Shown in pieces: positions 7,657 to 15,335 of a stretch of 64,000 nt of DNA. Made by a program: the position numbers and the translations under genes. A model generated the notes under the pieces. It was not told the DNA's origin. It did not search any database and worked only from the letters and a program-made list of their open reading frames with translations. This DNA is from Pirellulales bacterium (lineage in GTDB: Bacteria; Planctomycetota; Planctomycetia; Pirellulales; JAICIG01). Numbering within the stretch: the stretch's first letter is position 1; each line of letters starts with the position of its first letter. Where the stretch lies: NCBI GenBank assembly GCA_025927475.1, contig JAICLL010000008.1, positions 1-64,000 on the forward strand, in the 5' to 3' direction.

Positions 7657-8490
7657 TCAGCCGAAAAGCTTCTTAAAAAACGCCAGATCCTCCGCCGTCT
7701 GCTTCGCGCAACCATCGGTGTCGAGATCGCGGAAGCTGTGCCCGCCTTTGTATTCGCTGTGCAGCGAATAGACGCCATCGTAGCCTAGCTTCTTCAGTGC
7801 TGCCACAAAATCGGGCAGCGGCGCCACGCCGTCGGCCAGCGGCACGGCCCGGATTTCCCAACGCTGCTGCCCGAAGGCGTCGCGGTGGCCGGGCCACCAG
7901 GCAAAGTTTTTGATCGCCACCAGCGAGATCCACGGCGCCAGCAGGTCGAGACCCTGTCGCCAGCCTTCGCCGCCGCCCTCCAACGTCATGTGAAAGGGAT
8001 CGACGTAGGCGCCGATCTCTTCGGGCGGCATGTCGCGCATCAGCTCATACAGCATCGTGCCGTGCGAGGGGATCATCGCGCCGGAATGAATGTGTACGCA
8101 CGGCAACACCTGATGGCGGCGGCCCAGCTTGGCCACCTCGGCCAATCGCCGCCGCACTTCGTCCATTTGCTTGGCCAGCGTGCCGAGCGGCTGATAGGGA
8201 TAGTAGCCGAGTTTGAGCTTCTTGATGCCCAGCCCCGCGGCGGTGGCCATGATTTTTTCAGCCGCCGCATCGGCATCAGTAATGGCCGTCGTCAGGAAGG
8301 CGATCTCAAGGTCTTGCTCGCGGGCGGTCTCGACGGCTGCGGGCAGCTCTTTTTCGACCTTTTGCGGCTCGATGTGGCCGCCAGGCCGTACCGTCAGATC
8401 CAGCCCGGCCAGGCCCATGCCGCGAAACATCCGGCACACCTCGGCGATCGACTGGTCCTGAAAGCTCTTGGTGAAGGCGACGATTTTCAT
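7657..8490 (-). CDS. Sugar phosphate isomerase/epimerase family protein (xylose-isomerase-like TIM barrel)
   Basis: About 277 residues of the AP-endonuclease-2/xylose-isomerase-like barrel family, which includes many inositol and sugar isomerases. Evidence is the barrel pattern KIVAFTKSFQD at the start, GLDLTVRPGGHIEP, PCVHIHSGAMIPS, GAYVDPFHM (metal-binding region), ISLVAIKNF and DGVYSLHSEYKG. The glutamate and histidine residues near these motifs are the expected metal ligands. The frame is open to 8523, but family alignment favours the ATG at 8490. It precedes trpF by 2 bp. The exact substrate cannot be told; planctomycetes carry many paralogues. Confidence 0.82.
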   Translation of the reverse strand: MKIVAFTKSFQDQSIAEVCRMFRGMGLAGLDLTVRPGGHIEPQKVEKELPAAVETAREQDLEIAFLTTAITDADAAAEKIMATAAGLGIKKLKLGYYPYQPLGTLAKQMDEVRRRLAEVAKLGRRHQVLPCVHIHSGAMIPSHGTMLYELMRDMPPEEIGAYVDPFHMTLEGGGEGWRQGLDLLAPWISLVAIKNFAWWPGHRDAFGQQRWEIRAVPLADGVAPLPDFVAALKKLGYDGVYSLHSEYKGGHSFRDLDTDGCAKQTAEDLAFFKKLFG

Positions 8491-8523
8491 CTTGCTAGCG
8501 CCAAGTGGACTTGGTTGTACCAT

Positions 8524-8896
8524 CTACCGCCGGTTTGGAAAGCCGCAGCCCCGTAAGACTGCGCTTACCAGTTTTTCGAATATCGCGATCGCATTAACAA
8601 TCTGATTTTAAACTACTTACGAACAGAAATTTGCCCATTCGTTTTGCGGGGGGGGTAATAACCGTGTCGGGTGGGCTCGGTTTTCTGCCGCAGTCGCCAG
8701 CCTGGATAATCCACCGCATAAGGACAAGCTGAGGCAATAGGACCTGTGGGGCCATGGTCCGGAGTAAGCTGGAGTCTTGCTACTGGTAGTGTACAGTCTT
8801 GCTACTGGTAGTGTACATAAGATCATTAGTTTTGTCAACGGGCCGGCGGGTAGTGACACCTTTTCAATTTTCCGCCTGCCCGGCAACCAGGCAGGA
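8524..8896. other. Intergenic region without a recognised gene
   Basis: This 373-bp stretch is lower in GC than its surroundings near 8570-8640. No tRNA cloverleaf or convincing reading frame was found. Its only clear structure is the exact 22-bp tandem duplication at 8773-8816. It lies between diverging sides of two minus-strand genes, so it should hold the promoter for the epimerase/trpF pair. Confidence 0.5.
8773..8816. repeat. Exact 22-bp tandem duplication
   Basis: The unit AGTCTTGCTACTGGTAGTGT+AC occurs twice head to tail with no mismatch (8773-8794 and 8795-8816). It may be a recent slippage event or a doubled binding site; nothing distinguishes these. Confidence 0.7.
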
Positions 8897-9151
8897 TCAG
8901 CGTCTTTCCCCGCGTCGCTCTCGTTCTTGTTCCAGCAATTGTTGACTTGCCGCGATGCACTGCTCGCAAATAAAGACGCGGTGTAGCCCTTCCACAAGCG
9001 GCCCGACATTTTGATACCTCCGCCTGCAAAAGGAACAGAATGGATTGCGCCGGTTTCGTCCCTTAATGGCCAGCCACTCTGCGATCCTCTCTAGCAAGGT
9101 TGGCGGGACAGCATCCGGCGGCGGGGGTGCCTTGTACGGGTTCTCTTCCAT
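8897..9151 (-). CDS. Stand-alone ClpX-type C4 zinc-finger protein
   Basis: An 84-residue protein whose second half matches the N-terminal zinc-binding domain of the ClpX unfoldase. The four cysteines are Cys39 and Cys42 (FCSFC) and Cys62 and Cys65 (ICEQC), and VGPLVEG between them matches the ClpX VxxLIAGP segment. In ClpX this domain dimerises and recruits substrates and adaptors. Here there is no AAA+ module, and the first 30 residues are Pro-rich followed by a short helix. The protein could act as an adaptor or competitor for Clp complexes, or simply as a zinc-ribbon protein. Start chosen at 9151, the first ATG. No operon partner is visible. Confidence 0.72.
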   Translation of the reverse strand: MEENPYKAPPPPDAVPPTLLERIAEWLAIKGRNRRNPFCSFCRRRYQNVGPLVEGLHRVFICEQCIAASQQLLEQERERRGERR

Positions 9152-9259
9152 CCGCGCATGATACCACGGCGAGACGCTGATGAACGCATAAACGGCCTTC
9201 GCTGTTCGTCATCTTTGCACTTGCCGCGGCATGGTCGAGCGAGGAGTTGCTCATCTACT

Positions 9260-9312
9260 AACCCGAAGCCTTAGCGAGGCGATGGGCGGTCGCCTCGCTT
9301 ACGCTTCCGGTT
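9260..9312. repeat. Palindromic repeat, family A (inner arms only)
   Basis: AACCCGAAGCCTTAGCGAGG (9260-9279) pairs with CCTCGCTTACGCTTCCGGTT (9293-9312). It lies between the ClpX-type zinc-finger gene and the glycosidase-like gene and could act as a transcription-end hairpin for either. Confidence 0.7.
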
Positions 9313-9347
9313 GGCGCCTCACCGCCCGCCGCCGACTTATCTTGTTG

Positions 9348-11324
9348 CTACTGCTCGCCGCGGAACACGATCATCATGGGATGATCGCTCAACGATACGC
9401 GAATGGAGCCGATGTTCGTCAGGGTCTCAGTCGGCGAAGTGCCGATGGTGGGATCGTACAGCCGCACCGATTCGCGTGTTCCGCCCAGATCGACGGCGAC
9501 GCTGCACGAGCCTTTCACTTGCTCGTTCCAGACGATCAAAACAAAGGTGCCGTCGCTCTTCTGCAAGAGCAGATCGTGCACGGTGGCCGGCTGCTCCGAG
9601 AGCGAGTAATTCACCTGGCCGCGCGCGGCCAGCGGGCCGCGGTCGGCAAGAATCGTCGTCAGATTGTGCAGATACACGGCGGCCTTGCGCAGCGTGTAAT
9701 CGGCTTTGAAAAACCCGAAGCTCTGGTTGCCGGCTTCGTCGGTGCGGTCGCGCAGCAGATAGACCGCCGTGTGGCTCCAGCCCCGCTTGAACTGGTCCAA
9801 ATACATGCTCAGCAGGTTCAGCGCCTGAATCTCTTCGGTGATCGGCCCGCCGACGGTGCAGCCGGTTTCCGTCGTCACCCGCGGCAGCGTGAGCAGCTCG
9901 GTCTCTGAATAGCCGCGAAAGTGCTTTCCCCAGGTGACGCCGTAGTTGCCAAACAGCCCGTCAACCTTGCAAGCCGCAGTCGGGTCGGCGGCATTCCACG
10001 TCTTGTTATCTTCCAGGCCGGGCGAGTTGGGATGATAAATGTAGTTGTGTACGTTGGCGAAATCGGCGAAGCGCGTTCCATCGGGCAGAAGAGCCGCCGC
10101 GCCCGCCGGAACTTCCAGAAACTGCAAGCCGACGTTGTCCGTCTCGGCGCCGCCTTCGCTGATCGACCAGACCGGGTATTTTTTGAAGACGGGATCGCGT
10201 TTGACCGCTTCGTAAAGGTCGCGCTGCAACCGGGCGACGGCCAGCCACGAGGGCGCCCGCCCGCCGCCCGATTCGCGCAGATACGTGACGCCCCAGTTAT
10301 TCGGCTCGTTGTTTCCCTCGAAGGCCAACAGGGCATCGGCTGCCGCCAATTGCCGAGCGGTGTTGAGCAGTTTTTCCAGATCGCTGCCGCCGCTGACCAA
10401 TCCCCAACTAAATCGCACGCCGGTCTCTCGATGCAGGTCGAGATAGGTGTCGATGGTCGTGGGACCGTCAGCCGTAAGCCCCTCGATGCCGCCGCGCACC
10501 CAGCGGAAGCCCGCGTATTTGACCATTTCGATCGTCTTTGGCAGCGGTTGGCCACGATCGGGAAACGTGGTGACCACGCCGATGCTATTCAGAAAGTCGC
10601 TGGCCGGAATTGCGGTAGTCGCTTCCGCGGCCGGCAGCTCCAGGACGATTTTGTTAAAAACCTGCTCGTCGAAGTTTTCCGTGCCAAGCAGCACGAGCTG
10701 GCTGAACGAAGTCGTCGTGCTGTCGGAAAATCGCACGGTGGCGCCGGCGCCCGAATTCCAATCGCTGCCGTGAATGCTCCAGTCGCCGGCCGAATCGCGC
10801 GTGATCGCAAGATGGCACAGCCCGCCTCCCTCGCGGACCGAGGCATGCGTGGCATCGATCTCTTCCGCGGCCCAGTGCTTATCTTTGGGAGGCATGCCCT
10901 GGGTGACTCTCGCCCATTGCACCGCCCAGGTCGCCTTGCAGCGGTGGACTTCAAAGACGTAGCCATTGCCCTGGGCATCGAGCAGCATGCAAGCGACGGC
11001 GTCGGCCGGCTGATTGGCATCGCCCCATCCCCAGCCATAATCGAATTCGAGCGTCAGCTTTTTGGGGTGCTTGATCTCGTCAAAGCTTTTCGTCAGTGAG
11101 CCGCTGGGCTTATTGGTGGTAAAGCGAGCCACGGGGCCGGGGTTGTTGGCGGCTTCCTTCGGGTATTGGAACACGTCCCAATCGCCCTTCGCCTGCCAGC
11201 CCAGTTCGACGAAGCTGCCCCGCGCAAAGTCGGAGTCGATGACCGTCTGGCCCAGGCAAATCGGTGGGGTGAATGCTCCCGCCGCGAGAATCGCCGCGAT
11301 GATCGAGATTGATGTTGTTCGCAA
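9348..11324 (-). CDS. Secreted clan-A glycoside-hydrolase-like protein
   Basis: A 658-residue exported protein. A signal peptide (residues 1-25, IIAAILAAGAFTPPICLGQ) is followed by a beta-rich lectin-like domain (about 25-235). A TIM-barrel domain of the GH5/GH39-like clan A type (about 240-560) and a C-terminal beta domain with a DLGG...VRLYDPTIG pattern follow. The candidate acid/base glutamate is in EGNNEPNNW near residue 338, and the candidate nucleophile in RVTTETGC near residue 485, the spacing expected for clan A. It likely attacks an external polysaccharide; the substrate is not predictable. It is monocistronic. Assignment to a specific CAZy family needs a profile search. Confidence 0.75.
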   Translation of the reverse strand: MRTTSISIIAAILAAGAFTPPICLGQTVIDSDFARGSFVELGWQAKGDWDVFQYPKEAANNPGPVARFTTNKPSGSLTKSFDEIKHPKKLTLEFDYGWGWGDANQPADAVACMLLDAQGNGYVFEVHRCKATWAVQWARVTQGMPPKDKHWAAEEIDATHASVREGGGLCHLAITRDSAGDWSIHGSDWNSGAGATVRFSDSTTTSFSQLVLLGTENFDEQVFNKIVLELPAAEATTAIPASDFLNSIGVVTTFPDRGQPLPKTIEMVKYAGFRWVRGGIEGLTADGPTTIDTYLDLHRETGVRFSWGLVSGGSDLEKLLNTARQLAAADALLAFEGNNEPNNWGVTYLRESGGGRAPSWLAVARLQRDLYEAVKRDPVFKKYPVWSISEGGAETDNVGLQFLEVPAGAAALLPDGTRFADFANVHNYIYHPNSPGLEDNKTWNAADPTAACKVDGLFGNYGVTWGKHFRGYSETELLTLPRVTTETGCTVGGPITEEIQALNLLSMYLDQFKRGWSHTAVYLLRDRTDEAGNQSFGFFKADYTLRKAAVYLHNLTTILADRGPLAARGQVNYSLSEQPATVHDLLLQKSDGTFVLIVWNEQVKGSCSVAVDLGGTRESVRLYDPTIGTSPTETLTNIGSIRVSLSDHPMMIVFRGEQ

Positions 11325-11601
11325 GATTACGTCTCTTTTGTTTCGCGTTTCCGCAGGATCCCGCGCGTCGTGCAGCTACGGGTGCGTGGAATTCGTGATG
11401 TTGAACTCGTTGGTGATCCCGTTTCGTCCGCCCCGACGCGGGCTTGCCAGTCAGCGCTCCACCGGGGCGAGCCCGGATGATGGCGAAACTGAGTAAATCT
11501 GGCACAAAACGCTGGCCTATTCGCGGCCCCACCGCGACCCCTTTTTGCGCAGCTCAGTATAGGCTAGCTTATGTGGACCAGTCCAATGCTCAGGCAGCAC
11601 C
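11325..11601. other. Divergent intergenic region
   Basis: This region of about 277 bp separates the minus-strand glycosidase-like gene from the plus-strand antitoxin-like gene. It contains GC-rich inverted segments near 11425-11475 but no frame worth calling. Promoters for both directions are expected here; none was pinned down. Confidence 0.4.
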
Positions 11602-11847
11602 ATGCGCTCCGTCTGCATATCGAAAGTCAAAGCGGCTTTGCCCGACTTACTCAGGCTTGCCGAGCACGGCGAAGAGATTCAAATCACGCGTCACGGTCGG
11701 CCAATCGCTCGCTTGGTGCCTGAACCAGTGACTGACCGAACGGAACTCGAGACGCTGATCGCCGAGATGCGCAGTTTCCGGAAGGGACGCCGGTTAGGCG
11801 GCGACCTTACGATCCGCGACTTGATCGGACATTCTGTTAGCTTGTAG
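11602..11847 (+). CDS. Phd/YefM-family antitoxin-like protein
   Basis: An 81-residue protein with the classic Phd/YefM fold signature. The pattern is VCISKVKAALPDLLRLAEHG, then EEIQITRHGRPIARLVP, in which the ITRHGRPIARLVP strand-helix element forms the DNA-binding half. The remaining tail (ELETLIAEMRSFRKGR...GDLTIRDLIG) resembles the toxin-neutralising extension of PIN-toxin partners. It is 9 bp upstream of the next gene, whose AGGAGG ribosome-binding site overlaps this gene's stop codon. That is the spacing of a two-gene antitoxin-toxin module, but no PIN or RelE-type toxin follows. Confidence 0.85.
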   Translation: MRSVCISKVKAALPDLLRLAEHGEEIQITRHGRPIARLVPEPVTDRTELETLIAEMRSFRKGRRLGGDLTIRDLIGHSVSL

Positions 11848-11856
11848 GAGGTTTCA

Positions 11857-12189
11857 ATGGACAAAAAACACGATATCTGGGCGGTCGCTGCTGCATATTT
11901 CCTATTGGACGATAAAAATGCTGGGCCGTTCCATTATACGACTATCGCCGATTGGATAGAGGAATCGGAGCTCACCACGCTTGGCTTGAAAGGGGACACG
12001 CCCCGACAAACAGTGCGTGCAATTCTTGGTAAATACTCCGATGTGTTCGCTCGGTATGATGGGGGCGACTACCGTCTTATCAACCCGCTCGAAATCGCAC
12101 GGGATTTACGAGTAATGGCCGCTCTTGAAAGTGCCAACCAACTCTGCACGGCTAGGCAAGCCGCTGCGCGGTATTCGGAACAAGGGTGA
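11857..12189 (+). CDS. HARE-HTH-like winged-helix protein in the toxin position
   Basis: A 110-residue protein tightly coupled to the Phd-like gene. Residues 6-75 follow the HARE-HTH pattern: AAYFLLDDKNAGPFHYTTIA, an amphipathic helix, GDTPRQTVRAILGKY, then VFARYDGGDYRLI, which forms the wing. HARE-HTH domains occur in restriction endonucleases and chromatin proteins, and are thought to bind or sense DNA. The tail (about 80-110) is helical. A strong AGGAGG site lies 6-11 bp before the ATG. Base composition is lower in GC than most of the window. Whether it is a toxin, a co-repressor or a fragment of a larger restriction protein is unknown. Confidence 0.62.
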   Translation: MDKKHDIWAVAAAYFLLDDKNAGPFHYTTIADWIEESELTTLGLKGDTPRQTVRAILGKYSDVFARYDGGDYRLINPLEIARDLRVMAALESANQLCTARQAAARYSEQG

Positions 12190-12270
12190 CCTTAACGCGC
12201 GAGTAGCCGGAGTTGAACGTCGGTGCCGGCAGAGCCGAATACAATAAAAAGCCGCGCCGTTCGGGCGGGG

Positions 12271-13524
12271 ATGCACGAGATCGGCCAACTGCCCCCCATG
12301 CCCAAAACACGATTTAGCGAGTCGCACTGGATCGAAGCCGTCGCGGGCCACTCGGCCGGCGACTGGCGCTCGATCGCCGTCTCGTTCGGCGCGGCGCTGG
12401 TGACGCTCGTCGTCGCTACGCTGGCCGTGAACCTCGGGGCGCCCGCCGAACCAGCCGCGCCGGTGGCGGTCGTTCGGCAGACTGCGGGCGGCGGTGATTG
12501 GGAAATCGCCGCGGCGCAGTTGCTGACCGTTGAGCAACTCAGCAGAGCCTTGCGCGAATCGCAGTTTCCCGCCGCACAAGGCATTGCCGACATGGCGCTG
12601 GCCGAGGTTGCTGAGCGAGTGCGGTCCAATTTGCGAGTCGATCTCGCTCCGGGCGGTCGCGGCGCCCCGCCAACTGCCACGATTCGCTGGATTGGCGACC
12701 GCGGCACGCCCGGCGCCGCCGCGCTGATGAATTGGCTCGCGCACCACTTCGTCGACATCCGGCAAACCGACCGGATTGCAGCCGCTGAGCAAACGCACCG
12801 AGCGGCCGCCGCCAAGCTGCGGGAAGCTACCGAGGACGTTCGCGCAGCCGACCAGAGTTTTCAGCGGGCGCTCGCCGATGCGGGGCGATCGGAAGGCCGC
12901 GATCTGCCTGCCACGCCGCCGACGATTGAAGAGCCATCGTTGGAATCGGCGGCCGCCACGCCCGCGGGCGCAAGACCGGCGCGGCGTGCCCAGCTTCAGT
13001 CGCAACTGGCAGAGCTCGAAGCGCAGCGCAGCGCGCTGGCCGAACGTTTGATGCCGGCGCATCCGGAAATGAAAGCGCTCGACACGCAAATTGCCTCGCT
13101 GCGCGCCAAGCTCGCAGACACCGCGGCGCTAGAAACTCCGGGCGACGTTGCTCTGCCCCCGCCGCCGGCAGGCGAGGCGAGCAAGGATGCGGCTCCCCAC
13201 TGGGCGGGCCTGCATCGGCAATGGCAAGCAGTTGCAACTGCCCGGCGGCAGCACGAGACCGCCCTGGCCGCAGAACGGGCGGCGTGGGAATGGCTTACGC
13301 GAAGCAAGAGCGGCGAACCGGTCGAAATCGTCCCGGCCTCGCCGGCGCCGTCAGCCGCGCCCGAGGCGGGCTGGTGGAAGTCCGCGGCGACGGGCCTGGC
13401 CGCGTGGCTAGCGGGATGGCTGGTGCTGGTTTGCTGGCCGTCGCCAACCGCCCCGCTTACTACGGCAGAGCAAGTGCGCCGCGCCACCCGGCTGCCGGTT
13501 ATCGCCGTGCCGTCGCTGAACTAA
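12271..13524 (+). CDS. Wzz/GumC-like polysaccharide chain-length regulator
   Basis: A protein of about 417 residues with an N-terminal membrane helix (IAVSFGAALVTLVVATLAV) and a C-terminal one (ATGLAAWLAGWLVLVCW). Between them lies a long Ala/Glu/Arg-rich coiled coil. The diagnostic segment is LMPAHPEMKALDTQIASLRA, the HPxxxAL motif of GumC/EpsF-type co-polymerases that set exopolysaccharide chain length. It is shorter than typical GumC. Starts at 12271 and 12298 are both possible; the frame is open to 12223. It heads a three-gene set with an ExeA-type ATPase and a CpsD-like protein, the combination seen in exosortase-linked exopolysaccharide loci. Confidence 0.72.
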   Translation: MHEIGQLPPMPKTRFSESHWIEAVAGHSAGDWRSIAVSFGAALVTLVVATLAVNLGAPAEPAAPVAVVRQTAGGGDWEIAAAQLLTVEQLSRALRESQFPAAQGIADMALAEVAERVRSNLRVDLAPGGRGAPPTATIRWIGDRGTPGAAALMNWLAHHFVDIRQTDRIAAAEQTHRAAAAKLREATEDVRAADQSFQRALADAGRSEGRDLPATPPTIEEPSLESAAATPAGARPARRAQLQSQLAELEAQRSALAERLMPAHPEMKALDTQIASLRAKLADTAALETPGDVALPPPPAGEASKDAAPHWAGLHRQWQAVATARRQHETALAAERAAWEWLTRSKSGEPVEIVPASPAPSAAPEAGWWKSAATGLAAWLAGWLVLVCWPSPTAPLTTAEQVRRATRLPVIAVPSLN

Positions 13525-13530
13525 AGGGTG

Positions 13531-13590
13531 GCTGGCGCAGAGGCTTGCCGATGCCCCGGAAGCGGATCAGCGCGTAGGGTGGGCCGAATC
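13531..13590. repeat. Fragments of repeat families H and C
   Basis: GGCGCAGAGGCTTGCCGATG followed by CCCCGG (13534-13560) is a variant of the family H unit at 3292-3320. GCGTAGGGTGGGCCGA (13573-13588) is the outer part of the family C left arm. Both fall between two genes of the exopolysaccharide cluster. Confidence 0.55.
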
Positions 13591-13706
13591 CCTCGAGGCA
13601 ACGTGGCTGGAACATTAGCCATAATATCTCTCTGTAGGCCAAGCCGCGCGGGTGCCGATTGTAGCCAATATGCCGAGTTGTCTCAGGGAGCAGAGAAAGA
13701 CGGAGC

Positions 13707-15326
13707 ATGTACGAGAATTTCTTCAAGTTTGAGCAACGCCCCTTCGCCGCGGCGCCGCGCGTCGACCGCTACTTTCCCGCCAAAGCGATCGAAGCCGCCC
13801 GGCAGGCCCTCTGCCGCGCCATCGAACGGGCCGAAGGCGCGGGGCTGCTGATTGGCCCGGCGGGCACCGGAAAAACGCTGCTGTGTCATTTGCTGGCCGA
13901 TCGGTTTCGCGGTCAGTTTGCCGTGGCACTGCTGTCCAACGGCCATTTGAACACGCGCCGCGAGCTGCTGCAGGCCATTTTGTTTGAGCTGGGGCTGCCT
14001 TATCGCCGCTTGGAAGAAGGCGATCTGCGGCTGTCGCTGATCGATTACTTGTCAAGCGAGCAAAACGCCGGCCAGGGCATGCTGCTGTTGCTCGACGAAG
14101 CCCATACCTTTTCGCAGCGGCTGTTGGAAGAGGTGCGGCTGATATCCAACCTGGTGCGCAACGGACAGCCTCGCGTGCGGCTGGTCATGGCCGGCGGGCC
14201 GGCTTTGGAAGAGCGCTTCGCCAGCCCGCGGCTGGAAGCATTCAGCCAGCGAATCGCCACCCGCTCGTATCTGGAGTCGCTCGACTACGCACAGACGCAG
14301 CAGTATGTCGTCGCGCAACTGGCCGCGGTTGGGGCCGAACCGCAACGTGTTTTCACCGCCGAGGCGTTGGAAGGCGTTTTTCGCGCCACCGATGGTGTGC
14401 CGCGGCTGATCAACCAGGTGTGCGACCACGCGCTGATGCTCGCCTTCGCCGGCGGAAAGCGGCAGATCGACGCGGCGGGCGTCGAGGAAGCGTGGTCCGA
14501 CCTGCAACAGCTTCCCACGCCTTGGAACGAGGGGGCCGAAGCTTCGGAAGCGACAACCTCGGTTCGCGACGATAGTTTTATCGAGTTCGGCGGTCTCGAC
14601 GATGCGCCTGCGCGAACCCACATGGCCCAGCGGCCCGCGCTGGTCGCCGAAACCTCCGACGCCACGGTGCTGTTGCACCAGATCGATGAGCACATTCGAG
14701 AGATCGATCAAGATTTCGTGCCGGTTGCGGCCCACGCCGCCGAACCGATGGAAGCCTACCGGATGCTCGACCCGTTTGGCGACCATTTTGAAGAAGAAGA
14801 GGTTTTGATCGACCGCTATGCCTCGCTCGACCTGGCCGCGCTCGACCGACATGCTTACGTAGCCAGTCACGAGGGGCGGCAATTGTCGGCGATGCTCGAA
14901 CCCTATTTGCAGGCGGGCGGATCGCCGCGGTTGTCGATTGTTGACGGGCCCGACGCCGAAACTCAGGAAGTCACCGAGCACCAAGGGATCGCGGCTTCGG
15001 TGGCCAACGGGCTGGTATTTGTGGAAACGCCGCCTCCGCTGGTCTTCGAGAGTTTTTGCGCCGACACGCTGCAGGCCGTCGGTGTTGGTTATTTGGCGGC
15101 CGATGATGCATTTACGCCGGCGGCCAGCGCGGCGCCGGTCGCTGCCGCCGTGGCTGAAGCGGCAACCGCCGAGCCTGCCGAGGTCGAAGCGGCCGAAATC
15201 GAAGACGATTTGATGATTGTCGAAGACGATCCGCGCGCCGAGGTTCATCCCTTCCGGCGTCCTGAAGGTGCGCAGGTGCGCCGCCAAGAATACCGGCAAT
15301 TGTTCTCACGCCTGCGGCGCGGTTAA
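13707..15326 (+). CDS. ExeA/GspA-type AAA ATPase with long acidic C-terminal extension
   Basis: A 539-residue protein. Residues 1-280 are an AAA ATPase of the ExeA/TniB-like group: FFKFEQRPFAAAP at the start, Walker A GPAGTGKT (50-57), Walker B LLLLDEAH (about 127-134), and GVPRLINQVCDHAL near 230 as the sensor/lid region. Such ATPases accompany exosortase/exopolysaccharide loci and type II secretion. The remaining 250 residues are acidic, low in predicted fold and rich in Ala/Glu, with no recognised domain. The start follows CAGAGAAAGACGGAGC. The next gene begins 9 bp after the stop. It likely energises or senses polysaccharide export with its neighbours. Confidence 0.82.
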   Translation: MYENFFKFEQRPFAAAPRVDRYFPAKAIEAARQALCRAIERAEGAGLLIGPAGTGKTLLCHLLADRFRGQFAVALLSNGHLNTRRELLQAILFELGLPYRRLEEGDLRLSLIDYLSSEQNAGQGMLLLLDEAHTFSQRLLEEVRLISNLVRNGQPRVRLVMAGGPALEERFASPRLEAFSQRIATRSYLESLDYAQTQQYVVAQLAAVGAEPQRVFTAEALEGVFRATDGVPRLINQVCDHALMLAFAGGKRQIDAAGVEEAWSDLQQLPTPWNEGAEASEATTSVRDDSFIEFGGLDDAPARTHMAQRPALVAETSDATVLLHQIDEHIREIDQDFVPVAAHAAEPMEAYRMLDPFGDHFEEEEVLIDRYASLDLAALDRHAYVASHEGRQLSAMLEPYLQAGGSPRLSIVDGPDAETQEVTEHQGIAASVANGLVFVETPPPLVFESFCADTLQAVGVGYLAADDAFTPAASAAPVAAAVAEAATAEPAEVEAAEIEDDLMIVEDDPRAEVHPFRRPEGAQVRRQEYRQLFSRLRRG

Positions 15327-15335
15327 TCTACCTCG

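Noticed and set aside
8560-8760. Possible structured RNA or tRNA in the gap near 8.6 kb
   Set aside because: No cloverleaf, no conserved T-loop sequence and no strong stem were found by eye.
9921-11099. A 392-codon plus-strand frame opposite the glycosidase-like gene
   Set aside because: No recognisable motifs; the minus strand has a signal peptide and clan-A catalytic motifs.
14052-15299. A 415-codon minus-strand frame opposite the ExeA-type ATPase
   Set aside because: It is antisense to intact Walker motifs and has no protein-like signature.
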